Positions 23,501-35,400 of a stretch of DNA of 64,000 bases are shown here, piece after piece (positions within the stretch are counted from its first letter, which is position 1; each line of letters starts with the position of its first letter). The stretch comes from Bathynomus jamesi. Lineage: Eukaryota; Arthropoda; Malacostraca; Isopoda; Cirolanidae. The stretch lies in NCBI GenBank assembly GCA_023014485.1, contig JAJOZX010012261.1:1-64000 (forward strand). The letters are read 5' to 3'. The notes beneath the pieces were generated by a model. It saw only the letters and a program-made list of their open reading frames with translations, was not told the DNA's origin and did not search any database. Both the position numbers and the translations under genes were made by a program.

Positions 23501-23640
23501 AGTATGAAATTATTTAAGCCAAGATGTAGAACAAATTTAAGAAAACATAGTTTTACAAACAGAGTAATTAAGTTTTGGAACAGTCTGACAGAAGAAGTGG
23601 TGACTTCAGATACACTTGATTCTTTCAAAAGAAGGTTGTT
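20576..23640 (+). pseudogene. CR1-like LINE C, end of ORF1, endonuclease and reverse transcriptase
   Basis: 20581-20690 encodes KLWNKFSKKRKF and RDGIHLNSKGTDLLS, the esterase C-terminus. 20870-21370 is the AP endonuclease (FYVNARSIQDKINEFK, IYRPPEG, IIIVGDFNYRHIDW). 22007-22537 is RT fingers/palm (KKVNVAPIFKKGNRNLAKNY). 22562-23200 continues through [26 protein letters not shown] and FADDTK. 23123-23640 is the thumb/C-terminus (LYISYVRPFLEYC, HSFTNRVIKFWNSL, DSFKRRL). Several stops and frameshifts make it inactive. Its 3' end abuts the (GTT)n tail of LINE E. Confidence 0.85.
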
Positions 23641-25797
23641 GTTGTTGTTGTTTAGCCGATCAGCCCACCCTGATCAAGCAAGCCGGCGGCACGCAGGTAA
23701 CTGATTGCCCTCTCTGGAGTGGACCAGTGGTTCAGCGCACTAGTGATGTTGTGTTGTGTTCATTGTTGTGCTATAGCAGTACAGTCTGTCATAATGTGTT
23801 CAATTGTTTGTGGTGTGTCCTGGCACAGGTGGCAGGTGTCATCTATGGAGTTGTCTAGTCTATGTTTATATGTCCGTAAGTTGGGGTGATGTCCACAGTG
23901 GAATCGTGCTAAGTTAACTCGATCCGATCTGCTCAGGCTGATCTCTGACCTGTTAATGGGTGGTGGCTTCGCACCTAGGACCGCATTCGGACCGAGTCGT
24001 GTCAATGCTTTGTGGGTTAGGTGTGTGTGTATGTGTTTTCTGTACTGTGTGATGTCTGTGGGGCGTGGTATTGAATGGAGTATTTGGTTATAATGTCTCT
24101 CTGGTGTTACCTTAATGGTGCGAGGTGTTGGTGCATGATTGTACATGTAGTGGCAAGGGTGTTGTGGGTTAGTTGTTGCTGCTGCCATGAATTGTGTTCC
24201 CCTCATGTCTAAATGTTCCCTAACTTTTAGTATTTTTGTTTCTGTGTGCAGGTGTTCTATTGGTGTTGTTTGAGTGCATCCTGTAATGATACGAAGTGCG
24301 TTGTTTTGTATTGTTTGTAAGGTGTTTATGTGTGTGTTTGAGATAATGGGTGCCCAGCATGGGCTAGCATAGTGCATAACTGAGTGAATATATTGTTTGT
24401 ATATGAGTGATGTTGTTTCCTGCTGGTGTCCAAAGTTTGTGCCTGTTAGTACCCTAAGCGTGTTAAGTCTTGACGTACATTTGGTTTTAATGTCCTGAAT
24501 GTGGTTTGCAAAAGATAATGATGTGTTGTATGTGACACCAAGTATTTTGGTTCTGTGAGTGTGTGGAATGTTGTTGTTGTTTAGTGTAAGCTGTGGAATT
24601 ACCTGGTGTTCTTTTGTGTTGCTTGTAAGCAAGGTGATGGTTGATTTTGTGGGTGCTACTTTGAGTCTATTGTGTGTGAGCCAGTCTTGTATACTGTTTA
24701 TGTATGTTTGTAGGTTATTTGTAGCGGTGTCGATGTTGTTGTGGGTGGATGTTAGAGTGATATCATCTGCATATGATGATAAGGTAAGCTTGTTATCTAT
24801 GGGTGTTAGAATGTCATGCATGTATAAGTTGAAGAGTGTTGGTGAGAGAACAGAGCCTTGAGGGGCCCCATTCGGAAAAAGCTTGTTTTTGGATGACTTG
24901 CCATTAAATGTGACATGTGAGTATCTTCCTGAGAGATAGTTGCTCAGCCACCTTTTGGTGTTATTGTGCATGTTTGTGTTGAGTATTTTGTTTATGAGAG
25001 GGAAGCGTGGGATAGCATCAAATGCTTTACTAATGTCTATTGTTGCTAATAGTGTACGTTGAGCTGGTCATCTGGAGTTGATGCCATCCATGATGTGCTG
25101 TGTGAGGTTAGTGAGTAATGTCATGGTTGAGAGGTGAAGTCTGAATCCATGTTGAGTAGGTGATAGTGGTATGTGTGGGTTGGTGATTTGTAAGATTAGT
25201 CTTTCTGTTACTTTGGAAGGTGTGCATAGTAAAGTAATGGGTCTATAGGAAGCTGGTTCTGTTGGATTTTTGTTTGATTTGAGTAGTGTAATAATTTTAC
25301 CTTGTTTCCATATGTCAGGAATAATAGTGTTGGTATGAATATGTGCTGATATTTGTGAGAGCTAGTATTCTCTGTGGGCCCAAGTGTTTAAGGTGTATGT
25401 TAGATATGTTGTCTGGTCCAGTAGCCTTCAAATTCTTAATGTTTTTGATGATCTTGGTGGTCTGGTCTGTATTAAAGGGTGTAATAGTCGTGTCGAGTCT
25501 AGGTTTTTTGTGTCTGGCTATTTTTCTGTCTGCGTGTTTCTGGTTGTTGTCTCCGTTTAGGTGACTTATATTTGCGTAGTGATTAACTAGAATGTTAGCT
25601 TGTTGTGTACATGTTGGGATATTATTTTGGCTGCAACAGATAGCTGCATGTGAGGTGTGATTGCCACTGTTAGAGTGGATAGTGCTGTTTATAGTCTTGT
25701 ATAGCCTGGATGTATCTGTGGAGTGGTTTAGTGTTGTTATGAATTCCCTAAATGTTTTCTGTTTTCTTTGCTTGACTCTTTGTAATCTTTCTAATCC
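23639..25797 (-). mobile_element. LINE E, antisense Jockey/I-like retrotransposon, 5'-truncated
   Basis: The 3' tail is (CAA)n on the minus strand, seen as GTTGTTGTTG at 23639-23662, directly at the end of LINE C. The coding region runs leftward from about 25795 to 23760. The 5' part (about 25795-24972) is interrupted by a stop but encodes KAFDAIPRF in the expected place. Confidence 0.82.
23760..24971 (-). pseudogene. LINE E reverse transcriptase, C-terminal 403 aa
   Basis: Open frame with NGAPQGSVLSPTLFNLYMHD and the catalytic SYADDITL motif, then the RT thumb (KILGVTYN). It ends in a zinc-knuckle-like region (RFHCGHHP, CHLCQDTPQTIEHIMTDC), as in Jockey, R1 and I clade ORF2. The upstream RT fingers are in another frame. 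Clade placement beyond this is uncertain. The 403-codon open stretch suggests modest age. Confidence 0.8.
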
Positions 25798-26017
25798 CTA
25801 AGGATGGTACTAAAAAATCACTACTAAATTTGTTGCAGGCGAGGACTTATTTACTATTGACTGAGGTTAATATAAATAGGCTATTGCATTGGTTCTATTG
25901 TTCTCCTCTTAGGATGTTCTTTGTGAGTTTAAACATAATTTTAACCTAGCATAATTAATTTTATTATTTCAGGTTATATTTAATTAGGCCATAGCTCCCT
26001 AGATTTTTATTTTTAAT

Positions 26018-26139
26018 ATGCCTGAAGCAGAGCCTTTTCAAAGATTACCCACAAATGTTCATCCAAAGAACTATGAAGTTGTTTACAGCCAGATCTAATT
26101 AAGTGCATCTTCACAGGACATGTTGAAATTGAAATTGAG
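26018..26139 (+). CDS. NPEPPS: Aminopeptidase exon 1 (coding start), one-base frameshift
   Basis: The acceptor TTATTTCAG ends at 25972, and the ATG at 26018 begins [20 protein letters not shown], the family's N-terminus. After the TTT at 26082-26084 the literal frame stops at 26096-26098. The family sequence ([19 protein letters not shown]) continues one base out of frame, as if one T of a run were missing. Donor GAG then GTAAGC, phase 0. Confidence 0.88.
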
Positions 26140-27803
26140 GTAAGCCCAGATGATGAAATCAGTAGGTACCATAATTAAGTTATAAGTAATAATAATAACT
26201 ATTCAGTACTAGTACCATAGCTACATGGCCTTTTTGTTACTGAACCCTTTGGGCTAAATAATTTGCAAGGACCACTGGTGTTATTACTTAGCATGAGACT
26301 GAGACTACTAAACCATTTAGGCCTGGCTACTGTATATGAATTAGTTAGGGGCTGTATGCTATATAATTTTGAAATTAAAATTTTTATTCCAATCTTGTCT
26401 CGAAAAACATGGTATTTTTTTTATATAGACCTGCTGTTCTTGACGCTAGTGTAGCCTTTTCCAGTCCCTAGGCTATATAGGTTAGTTTAAGACTTTGTTG
26501 TTTAGGGGTGTTTCCAAGACTGAATAAAATCCTCTGGCATTAGTGAGAAAAAATCTGTTTAGTACCCATCAGCCATTAAAGGGTTAAGTTGAAGTCTCTA
26601 TTTAAATAGAAATTAATGGGCCATTTTTAATATGTAGGTACAGTATGTGCATATAGTATTATAGTATGACACTTTTATTTCAAATTACTTGACATTAGAA
26701 TATCTTCTATTGGCTAAAACATAAGCCCTAGGGCAGTGGTTGGGTTAGCAACTGGTGGCCATGGGCCAGATCTCTAATTTCCTTTCTAGCCAATCTATAG
26801 ATGTGGTTGTAGATGGCCACTGTTCTCCTAAATCTATTAACAGTGGTGTTCCGCAGGGTTTTGTCCTGTCACCCACTCTTTTCCTCTTATTTATTAATGA
26901 TTTTTTTATTCTCACTTCCTGTCCTATTCACTCCTATGCCAATGATTCCACTCTTCACTTCTTCACCCACTTCCCAAAGTGTCTCTCACAGCAGTCACTT
27001 CATGATTCGTGTAGGATGGCTATGGGACACTTGACCTCTGATCTTTCTGCTATATCTGATTGGGGCAGAGAAAACCTTGTGGCTTTCACTGCCTCAGAAA
27101 CATGGTTCCTCCATCTGTCTACCCATCACAGTCTTCCACATGATTATCCCTTTACCTTCAACAACACGCAACTCAATCCTTCCTCTTCTCTTAACATTCT
27201 TGGCATTTCTTTTCTCATGATCTTTCCTGAAAAGATTATATATACTCTCTTTCTAAAACAACTAGGCTAAAATTATCAAAGTATTTCCAAAGGAATAGTC
27301 CCATCAATGCTAAAAACTGGTTGTATAATACTCCTTTTTAAAGGGGGTGACCCTACATTAGTAACAAATTACAGGCTGGTGTGTTCATTATCCGTGTTCA
27401 GCAAAGTTTTTGAAAAAATTAAAAAAAGTAGAATGCAGGGATATTTAGAATCCTACAATTTATTATCTCCAAATCAATATGGCTTCTGTAATAATAAAAC
27501 AATGGAAATGGCTATTTTAAATCTTATGGAAATTGCAAATATAGGTAGGTAGCTAAAGAGAACAAAGAAATAATGATATCAATATTTATGGACTTGAGTA
27601 AGGCATTTGATGTAATAGACCATAATATTCTACTTAATAAAATATATTGTTATGGCTTTAGAGGAGAAATCAGTGATTGTTTAAAAGTTATTTGTCCAGT
27701 AGATATCATTTTGTATCAGTAAACAAGTTTTGCTCAACTAAAGCGCTTGTCAAACATGGTGTGCCAGTGCCACAGGGCTCAGTTCTGGGTCCACTGTTAT
27801 TTT

Positions 27804-27842
<39 letters not shown>

Positions 27843-29084
27843 TACACACATATATACACACATATATACAGGGTGTACATAAAGTCAGGATCTATTTTGT
27901 GAAGCACTTGGAAATTATATGGAATTCAGTCATAAAATGATAAAGGGACATTTATTAAATAATTAAGAGTAGGATTCGACGTGACGCCCATCAGTATCCC
28001 TGCACAGCTCAAATCATTCTGCAGCATTTCTAAACACATTCTGAAGCATTTGCGGGGTTATGTTATCTGCAGCAGTTTGTATCTGTGTACGTAAGTTTTC
28101 AAGACTCATAATCTTCGTCTGATAGACATGTGATTTGATAAAGCCCCATGCAAAGAAATCTAAAGGGGTTAAATCTGGTGATCTCGCTGGCCAAGGTCTG
28201 TTGCTTCTGCGTCCGATCCAGCGATTTGGAAAACGTCCATTTAGATAATCCTGACAATTTTGGCATAGTGACAAGGAGCACCATCATGTTGATAGACAAT
28301 GGTACTAACAATCCTATCCCCAATCAGCTGAGGTTCAAGGAATTGCTGCAACATGTCCAGATAAATAAGCCCTGTAACTGTAGCTTCAGCAAAGAAAAAA
28401 GGACCATAAACCTTAGATTTTGTTAAACCCATCCAGACATTAACTTTAGGTGAGTCTTTCCCAATTTTGGACGAAATCATTCGGTCTTTCATCTGCCTAA
28501 ATTCAACAGTTATGGCGATTTACTTTTCCACACGTATGGAAAGTGGCTTCATCACTAAAGAGAATGTTGTCCATTAAATTATCACTCCAGATTTGTTCTA
28601 CGAGATCAGCACACACAGCACTTCATCGAGGGAAATCTTCCTCATGTAAATCATGTAAAACCTGCAAATGATAGCTTTTCTTCTGCAAATTAACTTTCAG
28701 AATTTTGTGCACAGATGACGTTGGGAGGCCGAGTCTGTGTGATGCAGCACGAATGGACATACGTGGCTCCTCAGTGATAATTCCGTGTACTGCATTCACG
28801 GTAAGATCTGACATACACGGTCGTCCTGATCTTGCTTCATCATTTACAGATCCCGTTTGTTTAAATTTGTTCACAAATTTTTGTATTGTCTTGTCTATTG
28901 GCCCCGGCTTATGAAATCTCCTTCTAAACTTCTCTCTGATGTCATTGTATTTCTTTCCCTCGATTCGCCAAATTACTATTGCCACACGCTCTTCTGTATT
29001 CATTTAAGGGCTTCTGAAAAGAAAAATAGAAAAAATAATTATTTCACAAAAATAGATCCTGACTTTATGTACACCCTATATATA

Positions 29085-29115
<31 letters not shown>

Positions 29116-31162
29116 CCGGTATATATATCTATCTATCAGAGGCGACGGCGGGGGTCAGGCAGGTCAGGCTCAGCCTGACCTAACTTTAAAAGAAAAGTAA
29201 ATTTAATTTCCTGGTCATGTAAAATTTAAATTTGTGTATTTCAAAGATCTATTTATTATGGTCACTTTATTAGAGCAATATAAATTTTAGAATGCCACAT
29301 TTTTTCCTTCTCTCCATGCGCCGCTTCTTTGAGCAAAGTCAGACTTGTTTTATGACGCCTGAGCGACTGAGTGCATTAAGCCACAAAGCCAGGTCAGGCA
29401 TCATTTCCGATGCCTTGCATCACACTTATGAAGAAATGAAACTTTTATGAAATTTAATGTACAGTGGAACCTCAATATACGAACGCATCTCTATTCGAAC
29501 AAATCGGTATACGAACAACTTTTTCAAGAAAAAATTGTCCTTGTATACGAACCATTCCCTCATATCCGAACCGAAAGAAGCTGGTCAGTTTCTCTCCAGC
29601 CAGCGTTTGGTGCGCATCGCTTTTTTTTTTAGCTCCGTGAAACGTTTGTGAATCTTGTGAATCCACCATTATTCTTTGGTGTTATTTTTATATTATTATT
29701 AAAATTAAGTGACCATGGCCCCAAAGAAGTGTAGTGAAGGAAAAAAACCTAAAAGGAAAGCTGTGAGAACCACAATTGAATTAAAAAAAGAACTTACATA
29801 AGTGCTAGTGAATCCCCAGCATCTTCTAGTGCTACTGCAAAGAGATGGAAAAGAGACAGAACACCAGAAGGGGAGTTACCTGATGTTTTTATGGAAGGTG
29901 ACTCCCCTTCCAAACAATAATCTCCCTCCTCCACCCCACCTTCCTCTCCAGCTTCCACTTAGGCCATCATCACTCCTCAGCAAAGGTAAAGTTCAGGTTA
30001 AATTTTCATTTATTTGTATAATATTGCATTATTTATTGTTGTTACAGGTTTCATGTATGATTTTATGCATGTAAGTCTTATTTTACAGGTTTAATTAACC
30101 AATATTTTGACTTAAAAATGTTTCGTAAGGGGTAACTTTTGGGGGTCTGGAACGGATTAATCCAATTTACATTATTTCTTATGGGAAAAATTGATTCAAT
30201 ATACGAACAATTCGATATCAGAACAACCCTCAGGAATGGATTAAGTTTGTATATTGAAGTTCCACTGTAATTTAAAATCAACATTAGTATAGCATCTGTT
30301 AAAACAATCAGATAAGTATATAATTTTGTCAATCTATTTCTTCAAAGAAGAGAAAAGCGAGTTTTTCAGTTTACAAGTCAGGCATATTTCTAAGTGCCTA
30401 ACATTACGCTGAATGCCAAATCTCATCCTCAGAAAGCTGTTTGAGTGAAAATAGAGATATGTGGCAACTATGAATTGCACACAGCTTTCCTCATTGTCAG
30501 TTACCTCAGGGACCGTGTCGTATTTGTTTCAATGCATTTGAATTTTTTTTTTTTTTACTCGACCTTAGATACCCATTTACATTGAAGTACATTTATAAAG
30601 ATCCTGATTTTACTACCTGCAAAAATGTCAAACTGCTAAAATTATGCATTGACTTAGATTTAGAAAAAGCTTTTAGCGAATCTGCAAAACTGTTTAGATT
30701 GATTTTAACTATACCAGTGAGCAGTGCATCCACAGAGAGAAGTTTTTCAATATTAAATCGAATTAAGACGTATCTAAGGAACAGAACTGGTCAGGAAAGA
30801 CTAGTATGTTTAGCAAGAATTGCAATAGAGAAAGAAATTGTGGTTTCCCTGGAGAGGCAAAAGATTCTACATGACAAGGTCATCGAAGAATTTGCATTGA
30901 AACCGAGGAGATTGGAGTTTATGTATAAATGACTCATGGTAGATTAAATATGATGGACATTCTCTAAGGACATAATAAAATACAAGTAAGTTATTATAAT
31001 TATTAAACAATTTATTGATTTAGTAGGCTTTAAGTAATTTTTGAAAACAAAAGCAAAATTATTTAAAAAACAAAATTTACATATTCATTAATATGAATTC
31101 TATCGGTCATATCAAGCCCATAATGCTTGTGCCTGACCTATGTGAAAAGTCTGGCATCACCC

Positions 31163-31220
<58 letters not shown>

Positions 31221-32362
31221 GTGTGTCCGTAAAGTCATGGTGGGATTTTAAATACTGTAGTTATATTATTGCAACGAAACATGATAATGAGATGAAACAA
31301 TGCCAAATTTAAGAACAACTCTCAAAGTTGTATCTTGTAGTTAGTCTAGGCTAAGCTTAACCTTTATCTCGTAGTTAGTCTAGGCTGTCCACATGCCTAT
31401 GTTGAACATGAGCGTAATAGCCTGAAAGTTAATGTGTTGTGTGCTCTAGCACGAGATCGAGTGATTGGCCCATTTTTCTTCGCGGAACCCACTGTGATGT
31501 CACACAACTACCTCGCTATGTTGGAACATTTTGCAGTACCCCAATTTATTGACAATAATGTCATCTTTCAGCAAGATGGTGCTCCTCCGCACTATGCCAA
31601 TGTTGTTCGAGAATTCCTTAATGAAAAATTTCCACAGAGATGGATAGGAAGAGGAGGATGGAAGCCATGGCCTCCGTACACTCTCCGGACCTGACACCTT
31701 TGGACTTTTATTTGTGGGGTTACGTCAAGCAAAGTGTGTACAGTGTACCCATTAGGGATATTCATCACTTGCACAAGCGAATCACGGAACCTATCGCATC
31801 CGTCACTCCTGATGTTCTTGGGCGTGTGTGGCTGGAATTGAATCACCGCCTAGATGTCTGCAGGGCTACCAGAGGAGCCCATATCGAACTATGTTAAATA
31901 AAGTTATTCTTTTAGAGTTGTTCTTCAATTTGCCTTTTTTTATCTCATTATCATGTTTCGTTGCAATAATATAGCTATTTAAAATCCCACCATGACTTTA
32001 CGGACACACTGTATATATGAGGGGTCGTGCGTCTTAATATACCTAAGCACCACCACAGGCAAAAACGTGTTTTTGATGGATATGACTATTTTCACCCTCC
32101 TCTATCGCGTGGTTTGGGTTATAATGACCTTATGACACTAGAAGTATGGTTGAAAACCTTATGAAGCAAACTACTTTTTTCACCTCTATCGCCAGCCAAA
32201 AGTTCACCGAAAGTTCGGCATAATAGGGAAAAAAAAAAATATATATATGAAAAATTATTTCACGAAAGTGACACGTGAAAAGTATTTATGATGAATAAAA
32301 CCACGAAGGAAAAAAGCGCTTGAGCACCCCTTTGTGTTTCTTTTTTCCTTCGTGGTTTTATT

Positions 32363-32432
<70 letters not shown>

Positions 32433-35400
32433 TAGGGTGCATCAAAATCACCAATGACATAGTTTCACTTTGTCCCTAAGTTAGAAATGTTCCAATGGTT
32501 AAGAAAACCTACTATGTGAATTATTTTTGGATTTGAATGCCATTTATGGGGTCCACACAGACTTCCTATATGCACACCAACCCCACAGTCATTCTGTGAT
32601 TTGAGATCCAAATAGTAGAAGTTTAAAAATTTTGTTCACTACAAAAATCAGCCTAAGAACATGTAAGTGATATTTCTAAAGGTCATATATACTTCTAAAA
32701 AGTGATAGAAACTTCTATAAAGTGATAGAAACCTCTAGAAAGTGCTAGGAAGTGGTGGAAAGTTATAGAATATTCTAAAAGGAACTGCAATATATAATCT
32801 GATATGCAAGTATTTATGATAAATATGATTTTTGTGTGTTTATGTTAAATGTTTATGTTAATGAATTTTGTGTTCTCTCTTTACAGAATTTTTTTGTGTT
32901 CTCTTTATACCTGTCGTGCATTATGGCCAGTTCAGATAGCACAAATGATAAATATGCTGTTAAAACTCGTCAAACTGCTGCCATTTATGGTCTTGGTGCT
33001 GGAATCAGCGATGCAGATGCAGAGATAACAGGATCTAGGCTGCCAACATGTGAGCAAGTGTTGCGATGCTACATGTTTCATCAGCAAGAAGGTCTACCGT
33101 TTAACCGTACAAAATGGAACAATGCTAAATTTGTCTTGCAAAAAATTATTCCATTTTATCAGAAAGGCAACATTGCCATGATTACTGAGAGGAAAGCTGT
33201 TGAAAAAATTATAGCACTATCTGCAAAAAATGCAAAACTTAGGGAACTTCCAGTGGATCGGTGTTCTTCGCTTGGTGCAGTTGCGAAGCTTAAGGGGATC
33301 GAAAAGGAGTTACAAGAAACATTTCAGTTGTGGCCAAGGAATGCTGAGCAACTCATAAAAGATCCTGAAGATCTGGAGTTCTTGCGGTCAATGAAATCAG
33401 ACAGAGTCGCATCATTTGGAAGCCATGACAAGAAGCTCGCATCAAAAGTCCAAAGAAAGCAGGAAAAGGAAATGATGCAAGCAGAACGACAGCTTAAAGC
33501 TCATAAAGAAGCCCAAGCATCTACAAGCAAAGTTCAGATTGAGAACAGTGAGGAAAGCAACAGTGATGTTGAGGATGAAGAGGGTGATATAGAGGATTAC
33601 AAACCAAAAACACGAAAATCTCGCCAAGCAACTCGCTCAGGAACAACTGCTTTTATAAGTCATGACATACTCAAATACCATAGGATGGTTTCCCTGTCTA
33701 CAAGCATGAAGATCACACCGGCCAACATGCAGCATTTACCAAAGCCATCATTGAGGAATCAGGAGGTGACACAAAAAAAGTTTCACATATATTCTACTGC
33801 CGACAGAGCAAGACGTAAGGTTGGTGAAGAGCTTGCATCATTGGTCAGAGAGTCCTGGGTTCCACCACAGTTCCTGTCTCTTCACTGGGATTTTAAACTG
33901 ATGTCAACTCTGTCATACCAAACTAAAGCTGAAGAGAGGCTCACCATAGCAGTTGGCAATTCGTATGACATCAAACTTCTTGGTGTGCCTTCCTACAAGC
34001 CAAATACAGATCAGCCAGCTGGTCAAATCATTGCTAATCTCACTATGGAGCTTCTCCGATCATGGAATTGTGTTGACTCGGTAGTGAACATGACTTTTGA
34101 CACAACAGCTAGTAACACTGGTCATGTGAGTGCTGTGCTGCATGTGTTAGTCTGCAACAGGACATAGGTCGAGCTTTACTGTGGTCAGCTTGTCGGCATC
34201 ACATTGGCGAGGTAATCCTTACACAAGTCTTCAATGATCTGAAAATAGAACCACCATTGTCAGTAGAAGTTACCATATTCTGTCGGTTCCAAAAGCATTT
34301 TGACACAGTTCCGCACAACAATAATCAGTCACTTAATTTTTTGGATGGTACCTCTTATTCAGATGGCATACAAACCATAATCCATGACTATAGGGCCAGA
34401 GCAATTTCATGCGCGCAGTCTGTTGTGAAGCATCAACGTGATGACTACAAAGAATTTTCTGATCTTTGTTTGCTCTACTTGGATGGGACAAGTAGAGAGT
34501 TTTCATTTCGACGTCCTGGTGCTGTACACAAGGCTAGGTGGATGGCCAAGCTTCTCTACTCCATTAAGATGGTGCTGCTGGAGGAGCAGATCAGTTCTCT
34601 TCCCTCTGGAACCATTACCACAGAAGCACAATGACCCAAACTGCGTGTTTGTGAACTTTGTTTGCTTGCTGTACAGCTGGTGGTGGATCACCTGTTCAAG
34701 CGCGGTACCTGACTGACCTCTTGCGCTCTTTAATGATGCAGTCCCTGAAGCTGAACGCTGCTATCTGGCTGAGAGATTTATAGCAGTAAAGCCAGCACAA
34801 GATCAGGCATCTTTACCACAACATCGATTTGGCACAGGATTTGGGGAACCCAAATTTCCAAACTCCATTTCCAGCACAACAAAGCTTGGTGACTTAATCA
34901 ACGAAGATTCATGGTACATTTTCTCTGTTCTGGAACTTGACAGTTCTTTCCTGACTCATAATATCGAAAATTGGCCAGAATTAGCTTCCTTTCAAATGTC
35001 CAGAGAACACATCTCGGCAGTTAACGTCATAAATGATTGTGCTGAGTGTGGGGTGAAGCTAAGTTCTGATTTTCTCATGGCTGCCAGATCACAACAACAT
35101 TACCAAAATGTCCTACAAGTTGTTGAATCCGACAGAAAGAAGCTTCCTAATCTTCGAAAGAGGAAAACTAGAGCCTAAACTAATTGTTCATGTTCATTTA
35201 CAGTTCTTGAACATTTTTTATTAACGTAGTGTTCTTTTGACTTTAACTTGCTTGTATCACCAATAATGTAATGTATAAACCAGAATGTAATGTAGAAATC
35301 AATGTAATGTATCCCTGTTTTGATTATTTAACACATTTTTATTGGTTCATACTTTTGCAAACACGGAAATGGGGATATAAAATGTTTAATTTTTGGTCAA

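Larger units (their letters stand above)
29137..31165 (+). mobile_element. hAT element with a Tigger inserted
   Basis: The ends are CAGAGGCGACGGCGGGGGTC and the inverse of CAGGGGTGATGCC, imperfect TIRs. The flanking octamers are CTATCTAT and ATATATAT, so the TSD is uncertain in this repeat context. The C-terminal transposase exon is at 30582-30932. The 5' half is deleted and interrupted by the Tigger at 29462-30267. Confidence 0.7.

Noticed and set aside
24559..24861. 100-codon + strand open frame
   Set aside because: Antisense shadow of the LINE E reverse transcriptase.
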